Part shown: in pieces, positions 20,930 to 32,776 of the stretch | Numbering within the stretch: position 1 is the first letter of the stretch | Layout: the number at the start of each line of letters is the position of its first letter | Assembly: GCF_000003815.2 (NCBI RefSeq) | Contig: NC_049979.1 | Coordinates: 32,734,395 to 32,798,394 of the forward strand | Reading direction: 5' to 3' | From: Branchiostoma floridae | Lineage: Eukaryota; Chordata; Leptocardii; Amphioxiformes; Branchiostomatidae | Length of the DNA stretch: 64,000 nucleotides | Notes under the pieces: model-generated | Database searches by the model: none | Told to the model about the DNA's origin: nothing | What the model saw: the letters and a program-made list of their open reading frames with translations, nothing else | Made by a program: the position numbers and the translations under genes

Positions 20930-22955
20930 CCTTCACGCGGTTCTCCCTGTCAGTACCAACTGGAGGTCCTCCGCATCAGTACCAACGCAGTTGGGAAGCC
21001 AAGTCGTCAAGGATTGCGAACTGGCAATCGCATTAAGAGGGAAGCCTCTGAAAATGTCTACCTGTCTTCAACCGAAGAGCTGCGTCCGTCATCCGCGAGC
21101 ACCACAATCTTCCCACGAGTTTGCTTTCGCCTCTTGAAATGTGCGAGGCCTGTCTTCAGGAAGTAAGAGACAGACGCTAGGAACGGACTGTGATAACTAC
21201 AACTTTGACATTGCATGTATCCAAGAGACAAAAACATCGACCCAATCTAAAGAGACACTTCAAACAGGCCACACTCCTTATGGAACAGAAAGAAACCACT
21301 CACCACGGGCTTGGCTTTGTAATAGGCCCAAGGCTACAAAGCCACATACTGAACTATGGACGGACGCATCAGTGACAGGGTAGCCACCCTCGATCTGTCC
21401 CTACCAACAAGAAGCAGTAAAGCCACCAAGTGCCGCGTTGTCAATGTTTACAGCCCTACGTCTGAAAGAGCACAAGAAAACCTCCTCCTGGTGGATTCTC
21501 TCTACGACGAACTAAGCAATGCTATGTCGGTCCCATCAAGATGGTTGCTATTTGTATGCGGTGATTTCAACGCCAAACTGGTAAACTCAACAAGACAATC
21601 TGTGACACAGGGCTAAACTTATGTATAGAATCATATTGAACTGGGAAAAGAAACAACAATGGAGAAGCACTGATATCCTTCATGAGTACTAATGGTCTGC
21701 TAGCTACAAACACGGCTTTCAAACACCCCGCCCGCCACCGTACAACTTAGGTAGGCCACATAGCTGATCCCAAAAGAACGCCAAACTCCAGAGCTACCAA
21801 AGCCATCTTCAACCAAATTGACTACGTTCTGTGCAAAGGAACAAGTAAACCATTGGTAAAAGATGCACGCACATATGGAGACACAGATCTCAACTCAGAC
21901 CACAAACTACTTGTCACTCGTATAAGAATGGACAATATATGCTTGGTTCACAAGAAATGCAAGAGACAGAAGCGGCAGGTCAAATACAATCTGGAAAGGC
22001 TCAATGATCCAAGCACACAAATCCAATATAAGTAAAGCCTAGCAACCCAGCTGTCCAGCACAGCAGATGACAATAACCCCAACTCAGCCCTAACTGCCGT
22101 CCTTAAATGCATGGGAACAGCAGCTACAAAGCACACAAGGGGTGCTGAAAAACACAAACAATAAGCAAAAGCAATGCACAGAAGATCCAACAATTACTAA
22201 ACTGTCAGAAAAGCAAAAGGCTCTAAGGTTGCGCATCTACCAAACGGGTCGAAGCGAAGACAGAAGACCTGCACGAAAAGAACGCAACAAAAGAAAGAAA
22301 GAGAGAAATCAGCAAACGATTGAAAAATGAGGCAATCAAGAAAGCAAACGCACTGGCAGATGAAATCACAGCCACAGACGACAGCCGGAAAATGTTCAAG
22401 GCAGCCCGTGACCTCAAAGTTTGCGGCCCCGCACCTTCCCACTCAGTGCACAATGCCAATAGGCAGTTCATCCTGACAGATCAGGGAAAAGCAGATGCCA
22501 TTAGGGAATGGCTCAAGGAACAGTTTGCAGACCCAGATGAGGACCACCTAGAACCATTCCAAGGAGAACCCAGACTCCTGAAAGATCCCATAAAAGAAGA
22601 TGAAATTAAGAAAGCCATAAAGACACTAAGCAACGGACGCTCACCCGGCCCTGATTGAGTCAGTAATGAACTCTTTAAACACAGGAGTGACTTACGCCCC
22701 ATTGTCCTCTTGAACGGTATACGTAAGATCTTGTCTACACTCACCTTACATCGCATCAGAGACAAAATAGATGCATTTATAGGGCCATATCAAAGTGGCT
22801 TCAAGAGAGGGCGCAGTTGCGCGGACATAGTTTGGGCCCAGCGTATGCTTACATTAGTGGTTATGTCTAAACACTGGGACTTCTACAAGGTGGGAATAGA
22901 CATGCCCATGGCATTCGATACCATCAAAAGGTCAAAGATCCTAGATGGCTAAAGA
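20930..22955 (+). pseudogene. Decayed APE-type non-LTR retrotransposon
   Basis: Broken frames in order give: an endonuclease start with I-A-C-I-Q-E-T-K (about 21210-21240); V-V-N-V-Y-S-P-T (about 21440); C-G-D-F-N-A-K-L (about 21558-21582); Q-I-D-Y-V-L (about 21817) and L-N-S-D-H-K-L-L (about 21890-21912), the endonuclease catalytic-site motifs; a basic linker; then an RT N-terminus with K-A-I-K-T-L-S-N-G-R-S-P-G-P-D (about 22610-22655), I-R-K-I-L-S, P-Y-Q-S-G-F-K-R-G-R-S (about 22785-22820) and G-I-D-M-P-M-A-F-D-T-I (RT motif A, about 22891-22925). It stops before the catalytic A-D-D box. Multiple stops and frameshifts make it an old, 3'-truncated copy of a different lineage from the LINEs at 24.4 and 33.6 kb. 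Confidence 0.75.
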
Positions 22956-23058
22956 ATGAGGATAAATGTGTCGTACCTACCTAACCAGTAGCATACAAAT
23001 ATAAGAACTAAAATGCAGGTGTTTTTAAAAAGATTGTTGGCTCGGTCGGGTCTCACTA

Positions 23059-23212
23059 ATTACCGAAAACAACCGAAAACAACCGAAAACAACTTTCACT
23101 AAATACCGAAAACAACTTTCACTAAATACCGAAAACAACCGAAAACAACTTTCACTAATTACCGAAACAACCGAAAACAACTTTCACTAATTACCGAAAA
23201 CAACTCGACACA
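23059..23212 (+). repeat. Short tandem array of ACCGAAAACAAC units
   Basis: About nine ACCGAAAACAAC units are organised in a higher-order pattern CACTAA(A/T)TACCGAAAACAAC...TTT repeated about five times. The same motif inverted (GTTGTTTTCGGT) forms a second array at 24262-24411. Confidence 0.85.
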
Positions 23213-23483
23213 ACCATAAACAACAGACAAGACAATCATTTCAGTGGGCTATCATTTAATAATCTTGACTTTATTTTGGACAGGAGTTAGGCTACGATGG
23301 ATTTATTTGTTTGACGACCCCTGATATTAATACAATATTAGTAATAATAAAGTCAGCGATCTCCTTTGCCTGTTCGAATATGATAATGTTCGCATCAAGA
23401 TCCATGTACGTTATAAACGGACTGCTTGGTCAACTCGAAAACTCATCAATGGATATCTATATTACTTGGCATCTATTTTGTAA

Positions 23484-23577
23484 CTCCAAGCAGAGGTAAC
23501 GGTAGGGGCAGAGTGTAGTATTGGCCACAACAAGAAATAGCAGTCACTGCTATCCCCCGACGAAATCTCTGCTTGGA
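23484..23577. mobile_element. 94-bp miniature element with TCCAAGCAGAG ends
   Basis: TCCAAGCAGAG starts at 23484 and its reverse complement CTCTGCTTGGA ends at 23577. A palindrome AGCAGTCACTGCT lies in the middle. The terminal motif is shared with the 888-bp element at 31889-32776. Confidence 0.6.
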
Positions 23578-23876
23578 AAATAGTTAAAGTTAAAGTTGCC
23601 CGTACATCAGTAACAGATGCGTAGGGGTGGCGCCCATCTCCATTTCTTTAGCCCTTGGGCCACACATGTGCAAGCCACTACAGCAGGGGGCTGGTCCGCT
23701 GGTAGTGATGTGTGTTTAACTTCCATACTCTTCCTCATTAGTGCTGAGTGCTAAGCAGAGAAAGCAGCATGTACCATTTTTTAAAGTCTTTGGTATGACT
23801 CGGCCGGGGATCGAACTCACGACCTACCGAATGCAAGGCGAACACTCTAACCACTAGGCCATTGCACCGGTCACAT
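23578..23876 (-). mobile_element. tRNA-derived SINE, near complete
   Basis: Read on the minus strand it begins with a tRNA-like head: A-box-like TGGCCTAGTGGTTAGAG, then B-box-like GAGTTCGATCC. A central region with TGCTTAGCACTCAGCACTAA follows, and it ends in a TTTAACTTTAACTA tail at 23578. A pol III promoter is thus visible. Such SINEs depend on a LINE for mobilisation. No target duplication was identified. Confidence 0.75.
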
Positions 23877-24251
23877 AGGTTTGCTTATTAATTACTGCTG
23901 GCAAATTCTGCTGCCTATTCAGCCAATATGTACTTCCTTTTTTTCTAGCAACCAAAACAATCTAGTATATTTCTTGCTCAATTATAACGCATTTCCGCTG
24001 CCATAACAAATCGATTTAAATAGAAAAACCGCAAACGTGCATTACCAGAGAGGCCCCAGATTAAACTAAATGATCAAAATAAGGATTTTACTTTACACCA
24101 TAAAGCAGCGTGCGATCGATGGAAAGGTGTTTTCACCGGCTACACCCCCTTTGCTGAAAGAATCCTTCCTTCAAAATCACTCCATTCTCTCCCTCGGCCA
24201 TGGAGAAAATAATTCAAGGGATAGTAATCAGTAGATGAAGATAATATAGAC

Positions 24252-24411
24252 ATTGTTGTTGTTTACGAGTTGTTTTCCGGCTTTTTTCGGGTTCTGATGG
24301 GTTGTTCATGATTGCTTTGACATTCTTTAGTTGGCTTCGAGTTGTTTTCGGTATTTGTCGAGTTGTTTTCGGTTGTTTTCGGTATATTTCAAGTTGTTTT
24401 CGGTTGTTATC
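24252..24411 (+). repeat. Inverted partner array of GTTGTTTTCGGT units
   Basis: Four or more GTTGTTTTCGGT motifs plus degenerate ones. They are the reverse complement of the array at 23059-23212. The LINE at 24412 begins directly at its end. Confidence 0.75.
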
Positions 24412-27400
24412 TCTCATAGTAAATCCAATTACTACCAACATCTCACTAATTCTCTTAACGACCCGTCTACTACCAGTAAAAAATGGTGGCACATCGTTAA
24501 ATATTTTTATCGACCCAAAGTCACGTCTTCCATTCCCCCTCTCAAGGAGGGAAACTCTACTATTTTTGATGCGTTGGAGAAGGCAACAATTTTAAACCAA
24601 TATTTTGTATCTCAGTCTACTATCAATGATTCTCATGCCTCTCTCCCAAGGCATTGTTACCTCACATCCAGCCGGCTCTTTCACATCAGTACCTCTCCCG
24701 AAGAAGTTCTTAAGTTTGTCCAAAATCTCGACACTGGCAAGGCCCATGGTTACGACAATATCGACAACTATTTTCTGCAAATGATCACCCCATTGATAGC
24801 GGATAAGATTTCCTATGTATTTAATCTATCACTTACCCATGGCTCGTTTCCCCAAATATGGAAATTTGTCAATATCATACCAATCTACAAAAAGAACGAT
24901 CCACAAGAAAAAAGTAACTACCGACCGATATCCCTTCTCCCCGCCCTGTCGAAGGTACTTGAAAAAATTGTTTACAAACACTTATACAATCATCTCATAA
25001 GCAGTAATCTGCTGTATCGCTTCCAATCAGGATTTGTGAAGGGTGATTTTACAGTTTGCCAGCTGGCCCACTTCACACAAACTATTTTAAATGCTTTAGA
25101 GTCTGGATACGATGTGCGAACGGTCTTTCTTGATTTTTCCCGTGCCTTCGACAGGGTGTGGCATTCTGGACTTATTTCTAAACTCCAATGTAATGGTGTC
25201 GAAGGGCCACTCATAAATTGGATATCGAGTTATCATAGGAAAAGATCACAACGTGTTGTCATAGATGGTCAGTCTTCATCCTGGCTCAATACCAATGCAG
25301 GCGTTCCCCATGGCTCTATTTTAGGCCCACTGTTCTTTCTCATATACATCAATGATATTGTAAATGATCTCGTTTCGCAACCCTACCTCTTCGCCGACGA
25401 CAGTTCTCTTCTCGAGATAGTTAAGAACCCTTTTGATTCTGCAGCGATCCTAAACTCTGACCTGTCTAAAATTCACTCATGGGCCTGTCAATGGCTCATG
25501 GAGTTGAACCCACAGAAAACTGAAGAAAAGTGTATTGCTGTCAAAAGACATCCCATTGTTCACCCACCCCTTTATCTTGACAATTGTGTGATCCAAACTG
25601 TTATCACCCATAAACATATCGGAGTGATTTTAAGTTCAAATATGTCTTGGGATGCACATGTCAATCATATTGTTTCCAAAGTTTCAAAAAGTGTTGATCT
25701 CTTCAGTGGTCTGAAATTTAGGCTCTCCCGCAATGTCCTGGAAACGTTATATAAGTCATACATTCGTCCATGTCTCGAATACGCTGACGTCATTTGGCAC
25801 GGCACAACAAGTGAGCAATCAAATCTCATTGAACGTATCCAATATCACTGCTCAATTGTCGTGACAGGTGCCATAAGGGGGTCGTCGTATTGNNNNNNNN
25901 NNNNNNNNNNNNNNNNNNNNNNNNNNNNNNNNNNNNNNNNNNNNNNNNNNNNNNNNNNNNNNNNNNNNNNNNNNNNNNNNNNNNNNNNNNNNNNNNNNNN
26001 NNNNNNNNNNNNNNNNNNNNNNNNNNNNNNNNNNNNNNNNNNNNNNNNNNNNNNNNNNNNNNNNNNNNNNNNNNNNNNNNNNNNNNNNNNNNNNNNNNNN
26101 NNNNNNNNNNNNNNNNNNNNNNNNNNNNNNNNNNNNNNNNNNNNNNNNNNNNNNNNNNNNNNNNNNNNNNNNNNNNNNNNNNNNNNNNNNNNNNNNNNNN
26201 NNNNNNNNNNNNNNNNNNNNNNNNNNNNNNNNNNNNNNNNNNNNNNNNNNNNNNNNNNNNNNNNNNNNNNNNNNNNNNNNNNNNNNNNNNNNNNNNNNNN
26301 NNNNNNNNNNNNNNNNNNNNNNNNNNNNNNNNNNNNNNNNNNNNNNNNNNNNNNNNNNNNNNNNNNNNNNNNNNNNNNNNNNNNNNNNNNNNNNNNNNNN
26401 NNNNNNNNNNNNNNNNNNNNNNNNNNNNNNNNNNNNNNNNNNNNNNNNNNNNNNNNNNNNNNNNNNNNTTTTAATTAAGTCGGCAAACGATCGTCGTATT
26501 TGTTATGTCGTCAGGAGCTGGGTTGGGAAACGTTATCAGATAGAAGACATGTCCATCGTCTCTGCTTGTTCTTCAAGATTGTTAACGGTTTAACTCGTGA
26601 TTATCTATTAGAATTTGTCCCCCAGCTATTTCTTCTGAATGTACATATGATCTACGTAACAAGCTAAACCTAAGGTCTACCAATCTGTCGACAAACCGCT
26701 CTCTAAAGTCCTTCTATCCATTCTGTATCTCACACTGGAACAACCTCGACCCCTCAACCCGCTCCTTAAACTTTTGTCAGTTTAAAACCTTTATCTTCAA
26801 ACAATTCCGCCCGGCTAAATGTAAATACCTTAGTCATGGCCCCCGCTATCCCTCTTCTGCTGACTCGTCTTCGGATAGGCACCTGCAGCTTGAACTCCAG
26901 TCTCTTTTCCCGAGTGCTACGTAACAGCCCAGCATGTAGCTGCGGGTGCCGATCCGAAACAGTCGCCCATTACCTACTTCACTGCCCAAATTACACCAAC
27001 CAAAGGTTACTTCTCCTCGGCAAACTTTCTCGGCTTTTAGGACAGTGATTTAACTTATTTACACATTCCGAAAATATGCATATTTCTTTATTACTTAATG
27101 GAAGTCCTTCTTTCTCACATTCCTTAAATTCCAAAATTCTTATTTTAACCCAAAACTTTATTACAATATCTAAACGTTTTATATCCTGATTTATACTTTT
27201 TAGTTCTCTGCAAATCTGATCTTTTGTTACTGGGGTAGGGGATCCGGCATGCGCTCATACCAACTTTTGTTACACATCATTTAATTTTTACTTGATGTTA
27301 GTATTATTTATATCTTCCTTAATTTTGTATTTCGCTTAGTTCAGTTATGTCTATGTCTTTGTATATATGTATAGTGGTGGCGTGAATATAAGTTTCCAAC

Positions 27401-27461
27401 TTGAGTGCGTCACCACTATGCTGTCTTCTATGTCTTATATGTCTGAATAAAAAAAAAACAC
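24412..27461 (+). pseudogene. 5'-truncated CR1/L2-type LINE, reverse transcriptase
   Basis: Homology starts with K-K-W-W-H-I-V-K-Y-F, just before the RT domain, so the endonuclease is missing. RT landmarks: N-Y-R-P-I-S-L-L (about 24919), V-F-L-D-F-S-R-A-F-D-R-V-W (motif A, about 25120-25160), G-V-P-H-G-S-I-L-G-P (motif B, with His where Gln is usual) and F-A-D-D (motif C, about 25390). The frame runs open to the N gap at 25893. After the gap it resumes at 26491 with E-L-G-W-E-T-L, then breaks by frameshifts near 26640 and 26855. It ends with the C-terminal finger C-x-C...H-x4-C (about 26935-26990) and a stop near 27046. The 3' end is GAATAAAAAAAAAA at 27461. Homologous to the LINE at 33614 but clearly a different subfamily. 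Dead: truncated, frameshifted, and with altered motif B. Confidence 0.85.
25893..26468. other. Assembly gap, 576 N
   Basis: Run of 576 Ns within the LINE. Coding on both sides suggests that little or no LINE sequence is missing here (see findings). Confidence 0.98.
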
Positions 27462-27590
27462 CGTCTATGGTACGGAATACGTCAGCTATATGTTTTCAAT
27501 TTGTCACAGTGTTTTCTTTCTTGTGCTGGAAACATTTCCAAAGCACTAACAAAAACACACGTACGTAAATAATAGTTTCTCATTATAAAC
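27462..27590 (+). repeat. Dispersed repeat shared with 47206-47330
   Basis: CACCGT.TATGGTACGGAATACGTCAGCTA, then TTTTCTTTCTTGTGC and AACATTTCCAAA, occur in both places in the same order. Confidence 0.65.
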
Positions 27591-27599
27591 ACTATCTAC

Positions 27600-28080
27600 G
27601 CGCAAGTTGATATAGCTGTTGCTAAATGCTACACAAACACTGGTAAAGTACCAGTCTTAAGAAACACGGGTAAATGCATCAGTTCCTAAATACTAGAAAA
27701 AACACTCATGTTGGAGGTGAAGATATCCCTTGGCCAGGTGCATATACCAAAATGTGCGTTATTCTAATTAATACCTAATATTTGCATAATTAATATAGAC
27801 ATTACATAGTTCTTTTGTGGTCACTTCATGGTAGAGACTTCATATCGGAGATATATAGGTTGCTTGAGGACAGGTGAATACAATGAAATACATCTTATGT
27901 CAAGACTCAGGTATATGGAATAATGGGAATACAAGGGACCCAACCCTCCTTGTCTGAAACAAGTTCAACTATCTTATTACCATGTAATTACGGTAATATT
28001 GATACTATGAATGGAGTTATGTATCAAACGCATGTACTTATATCATTCTGAAACTGCATTTTGTGATTTATACCAATCAA
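27600..28080. other. No gene seen
   Basis: AT-rich, with no recognisable coding sequence or repeat. Confidence 0.35.
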
Positions 28081-28089
28081 CTTCTAAAA

Positions 28090-28285
28090 TGTCATGTAAA
28101 CCCGTTTTTTTTGGGGGGGAAGGGGGCGAAATCCCTAAAGTGGGGCGAGGTAAGGGGGGCCAGATCACTAGCCGGGGAGGGCGAGATCGCTAGGGAATTC
28201 GCCCCCGGGGGGCAAGGTAAAATCCCGGGGGTTTTTTGGGGGGGTTTTTTGGGGTTTTTTTTTTTGGGGGGGGGGGGGGAGGTGA
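28090..28285 (+). repeat. G-rich, quadruplex-prone low-complexity tract
   Basis: A dozen or so G-runs of 4 to 14 alternate with T-runs or short spacers, ending in 13 consecutive Gs. The surroundings are AT-rich. The short paired frames over it (Gly-rich or Pro-rich) are composition artefacts. Confidence 0.75.
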
Positions 28286-28751
28286 TCGCTGTCACACCGG
28301 CATAACGTACGTTTCACAGTTTTTCAGCGTCCAGACGTCTTTATTAGGTACCAAATTTAAGAGTTGTCGGTTCTGTGAGCATAGGTAACCACGGAATCAC
28401 TGTATACCGACCCAGCATACGAAAAAAAAATATCATCACGCAAAGATAAAAAGATCTATGTGCACGCCGCGCCGTACCATGCGCACGCTGTTTGTTCGAA
28501 ACGTGCAATCCGGTCTATGATTGGCCTTCGACAAATCAGGCAAGCTCATTAAAATTCATAAGAAAGGCGCCCCTAATATCCGTTTTCTGTTACTGCAATC
28601 CAGGGGTGATATCGTTAGGCTTTGCCGCGATAGTCAACCCTGAGTGCGAGGGTGACATCGTATCCCAGGTATTTAATGTCATTAACAACATCAGCATGTC
28701 GCTGTAAAGTGTACTATACTGCTGTGTTGGTCTGTTTCCAATTGAATGTAA

Positions 28752-29630
28752 CCCTATCCAGACTGGGGGCGGTAAAAAGTGCATGCGCCAACTATGACGT
28801 CGTATAGTTCCAAAACGACTGATTCTAGAACAACCAAACTTGTTGACTTTTCCTAGACTATTGTTGGCAACAATTTTTGAAAAAAAGTTTATAATTTCTT
28901 CGTGCTGCCAAGGCAACGGGTTTCGGAAAGGCAAATTTTACAAGATCACTTATTTTGGTTTAAACAATGAAATTTTGAGATTTTCTTTCTAATCCTGGCT
29001 TCTTTTCATATGTCTTTAATATCTAACACATCTTTATTGAATATTTATAATTAAATATCCATAAATTATGCTTATGTGATGATTTCAAAATCCAGGATGG
29101 CCGACAATTTCATGATTAAAAGTATTTTTTACATGAATCTCATCTCTACTTGGTATTTTCTTACAGAAAACATCCGTGTGGACGTTTTCAATCCATTTCC
29201 ATTGGGTTTTAGCGTTAAACGTTAAAATATTCATTTGAATATAAGATTGATAATCAAACATGGTGGATAGCTTAACTACAGATGACGCCATTTTATGACG
29301 TCATTTTGACTTTGTTGCGTCTGCTTTAAACAAAAAAAGTCTTGTGACACTTACATTTTGATAAGAAACCTTTGTTGGTAACTTTTTTGCGAAATATTTA
29401 GGTATTATGGGAATTCCCCGTTTCAGCTAAAAATCAATTAAATAATCATAAATACGTCATATTACGTCATAATGGTATAAAAAATTGCATGAATTTTAAA
29501 ACGCGACGAGCATATCACTCCCTGCAAATTTGGTGATCGTACAGTAAGCTGTTTTGAAAATACGAAGGGGGGCCTAATGCACCCCCCTCCTCAGTCCAGG
29601 AAATGCCCAAAAAGCCCAGTCTGGATAGGA
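28752..29630 (+). mobile_element. Non-autonomous TTAA element, family A, full length (879 bp)
   Basis: CCCTATCCAGACTGGG opens the element after GTAA (a decayed TTAA) and CCCAGTCTGGATAGGA closes it before TTAA at 29631-29634. The interior holds GCCAACTATGACGTCG, TTGTTGGCAACAA, CAAGGCAACGGG, an AATCCAGGATGGCCGAC block, TGACGTCA and poly-G/C blocks beside each end. It serves as the reference copy for the family in this window. Confidence 0.82.
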
Positions 29631-29639
29631 TTAAGTCAT

Positions 29640-30570
29640 ATTCAAAGCAATATTTGTTATGAGTACTTTCCTATGCACGTTTAAAAGAGATTTATCTCAA
29701 AACAAAATTTCAAACCTTCAACGATATCTTTATCATGCGTGGTAAAGAGTGTTTAGATGTTTATCTGTTATGAATTTGATGCTTGTTATAGTGTATCATA
29801 TTAAGTCACTGAATAGATGTCATTATTTTCCATTTCTGCAATGTCAGTTGTTGTAGGAGGTGGGAGATAATTTGTCTACTCAGCCGACGGAAAACTTCAC
29901 TTCTCTTCTTCGCAAACTCCAAAGACAACTATGTTTTCCGTTTATTTCAGACAAATGGCGTTAGGGTTGTGAACTCATCGTCATGGCATAAAAGAATAGA
30001 AAAAGAGAGAATATTAATTAGAGGACGACGAGAGCTGAGTGAAATTGGATTATGATGTAGTTTGACCAGACGTCAAGTAATTTCCACACGGGGATTATAC
30101 AGTGATAGTTTATGTACATCCACACAGAAATGTCACTTCTTCTGAAACGTCATACATCCGCATGGGGGATTACAGTACCGTAAAGCTTCAACTATGTCCT
30201 CATGGGGGACTACACCTACGACAGTCAGATGCCTCCACATTTGGAAGAGGACCTCAAATCGTACATGTACATGTCAAGTAAGGTTGGTAAAGACTTGACA
30301 GGTTGAAGGGATGGGGGTTTTGGCAGTATAGAGCAAAGTGGTGGTGGGATTTATTTGTAGGGATCTGGAGAAAAACGTCATACGCATAACAAAAGAAACA
30401 GACCGCAACATGCGGGTGGGCAATAAAGAATTCCGCCAAAGCAGTCAACAGACACAAGCAGATAGTTTAGGGTTAGAACAGGTCTCATGGTGTCTACAAT
30501 GGTATGGCGGTAACATCATCCGAACGAGCTGGCCACTGGAATAAAAAACCAAAGAGTTGTCAGATACATG
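29640..30570. other. No gene seen
   Basis: No domain-bearing frame. Two near-repeats of CA(C/T)(A/G)..GGGGGA.TACA at about 30090, 30164 and 30204 hint at a short degenerate tandem repeat. Confidence 0.35.
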
Positions 30571-30571
30571 C

Positions 30572-30765
30572 CTGGCTGGACCCATGAAAAAACTTTAAAG
30601 TATGCTTCAACAAATGTTCCAACAAGTGCAGATAACAGAATGGGAATGTTTGTTACAACCTGTGTAGCCAATAGCAACATTAATGACTTCAAAATGTTGT
30701 CATTAAATGATGCCATCTATATGTAAGATACAAGTTTGGCTTCGCCATATTAAATCCACTACCTA
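30572..30765 (-). repeat. Fragment of family A element
   Basis: The reverse complement matches 5770-5970 (AATATGGCG.AGCCAAACT, ATGTTGCTATTGGC, AACAAACAT, TTATCTGCACTTG). Confidence 0.6.
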
Positions 30766-31024
30766 GTGTTTAAACAGACCCTACGGTACCTTAGAGATAG
30801 TATCAAAGCTGGCCAAGTATAGCCAAAACCGGTGCCCGTTTGACTCCCTTTTGGTCGGCTATCTATGTTGACAGCAAACATTTTAAGAGAATAAAGTATG
30901 TTCATCATTTTTTCGCAATTTGGACAGGCATATTCTTGAAAAAAATTGCTAAATTAGATTTAAACGATAAAGTTTTGGGGGGTTCTTAGCAAACGACACC
31001 TGTTTATGATTACCTTTAGAAATG

Positions 31025-31760
31025 TCATGGAGGTTATATGTTCACTAGCGTTTGTCTGTCTGTGTACAACATAATTCAGGAACAGCTGGGTGGATTGTTT
31101 TTATATTTGGGTGTTATGAAAGCTGTAAATGATAAGATTTTGCCCCCCCCCCCCCACCGGCTTCCCTTAGTACGGCAGCGCAACTTCCGGATTTGCTATT
31201 TCGTGCTCTGAACTAGATATGGTGAAGAATATTAAGTATTAAATAGCTCTCGTGCTCAGGAATAAGTGATATAAGTTTGGACCCCAAGCGACTAGTTTGG
31301 GGATAGTGGGGTCATTTTTGTCAAAAATGTCTGAAGTGGATAACTCAATAAGCCGAGGGAACAACGAATTTTAATGATTTTTGTTATGTAGGTACTTTAG
31401 ACAATGTTGAACAAAAATAAAATACATTAAATGCAAAATAGAAGTGCTTTTGCATAATGAATACGAATAATCTATCATAGCAGTTTATTTATCTCTTGTC
31501 GCAAACATGATATGGTCTTGGCATTTTAGTGGTAGGGAGCTGACACTATCATGACAAGTTTTAGCCCCCTTTTTTTTTGGGGGGGGGGGGCATGCTGGGG
31601 TATTTTTGTCAAGACATTGCAAAAAGTATACTGCAGAAAGGAATTTCATATTTTAGTCATGCGGGTAGCTTAGGCAAAGATGTCCATAATGATATACATG
31701 TAATGCAAATGAGGATAATCAATGCATAATCAGTGAAGACATTGTTTTCAAGAACTGCAC
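31025..31760 (-). repeat. Repeat family C, inverted copy
   Basis: CATGGAGGT at about 31027, GCGCAACTTCCGG at about 31178 and AAAGTATACTGCAGAAAGGA...ATGCGGGTAGCTTAGGCAAA are the reverse complements of blocks at 43590-45020. Runs of 14 C (31143) and 14 G (31575) interrupt it. Confidence 0.6.
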
Positions 31761-31888
31761 TCAAATAATTGTAACACATGTAAATTATGATGAATGGAAC
31801 ATAAGCAGCCACCGAATATGCTATAAAGAAGAGATTTGTGTATTAATGCGAAATTTTCAAAACCGATTGGTGATTAATGATAATAATT

Positions 31889-32776
31889 TTTACTCTCCAA
31901 GCAGAGGTCGAATCGCGCAGATATAGTAGTAGTCGAAAAAATACACTCGCGCTCTTCCTACCTCTGCCACAGAACGCATAAGGGCGGAGATATCCTTTCA
32001 AAATCCGCGTTAGAACTCCGCCCTCCGAAGCATAAAAAGCTCGTTAGCCAAATAGTTTTCCTACCCCGGATTAACGCGCACCCGGCACATCTTCAGCGGG
32101 CCGCGCCAGCACCCGCTGCGATCTCTATTCACTGACAACAATGGCCGACGCCATTCCTTCCCGGTACATTGAAAGTATCATAACGTAACTTCCTACACCC
32201 TGAAAATATTTTGCATCAATTACAAATATAAATGACATGTTAATGTACGAATTAATAAATTGTCAATTCAATAGATGAACACGCTAATCTATATCTCAGC
32301 ATGTGGTAAACTGGGAAAAACGCGAGTGAATTACTTTTACGGCTGCATGCGGTTGTCGCAAAACGGTCAGCAGTGCGTGAAGCCCGAGTTTTAGAACGTC
32401 AACTATGACTGGACAAATCTCGTTTTTAACTTCTGTTTGACATCTGACCGTACCTACAAGCGATTGTCCAACGTTTCTAGAACATAGGGACACAAATAAT
32501 AGCTTGTTTTGACGTATCATGACTCGGCCACAACCGATTTTATGGGGTGTTGTTTGCTCCGACTGGCAGACAGGAAACACCCGCGGCGCGCAGGCAGAAA
32601 CTCCTAACTCCCGTCCAAAACTTAGCACCTAGTTACAAAACGCCCTGAATGTGTCAAGGTGATTAGATTTAATAGCCTTGTACTGTTCCGTTCTGTGGCA
32701 GAGGTAGGAAGAGCGCGAGTGTATTTTTTCGACTACTACTATATCTGCGCGATTCGACCTCTGCTTGGAGGGTAAA
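31889..32776. mobile_element. 888-bp DNA transposon with 88-bp terminal inverted repeats
   Basis: The left arm 31889-31976 and right arm 32689-32776 are exact inverted copies except for one base (position 6, T versus C). They start TTTAC(T/C)CTCCAAGCAGAG. The flanks show a 5-bp direct duplication TAATT (31884-31888 and 32777-32781). The interior is noticeably richer in CpG than its surroundings and has no domain I recognise; the longest frame is 110 codons on the minus strand (32296-32628). Near-identical arms imply recent insertion. The superfamily is not assigned. Confidence 0.88.

Noticed and set aside
20930-22955. A host endonuclease/exonuclease gene
   Set aside because: Endonuclease motifs are followed by reverse transcriptase motifs and the frame is broken; it is a LINE remnant.
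23578-23876. A functional tRNA gene (also 51834-52154)
   Set aside because: A and B boxes are present, but the tRNA fold is incomplete and continues into a SINE body and tail.
24331-24411. N-terminal extension of the LINE frame at 24331
   Set aside because: These codons are the GTTGTTTTCGGT array; LINE homology begins only after it.
28092-28295. Pro-rich and Gly-rich frames
   Set aside because: Artefact of the G-rich tract.
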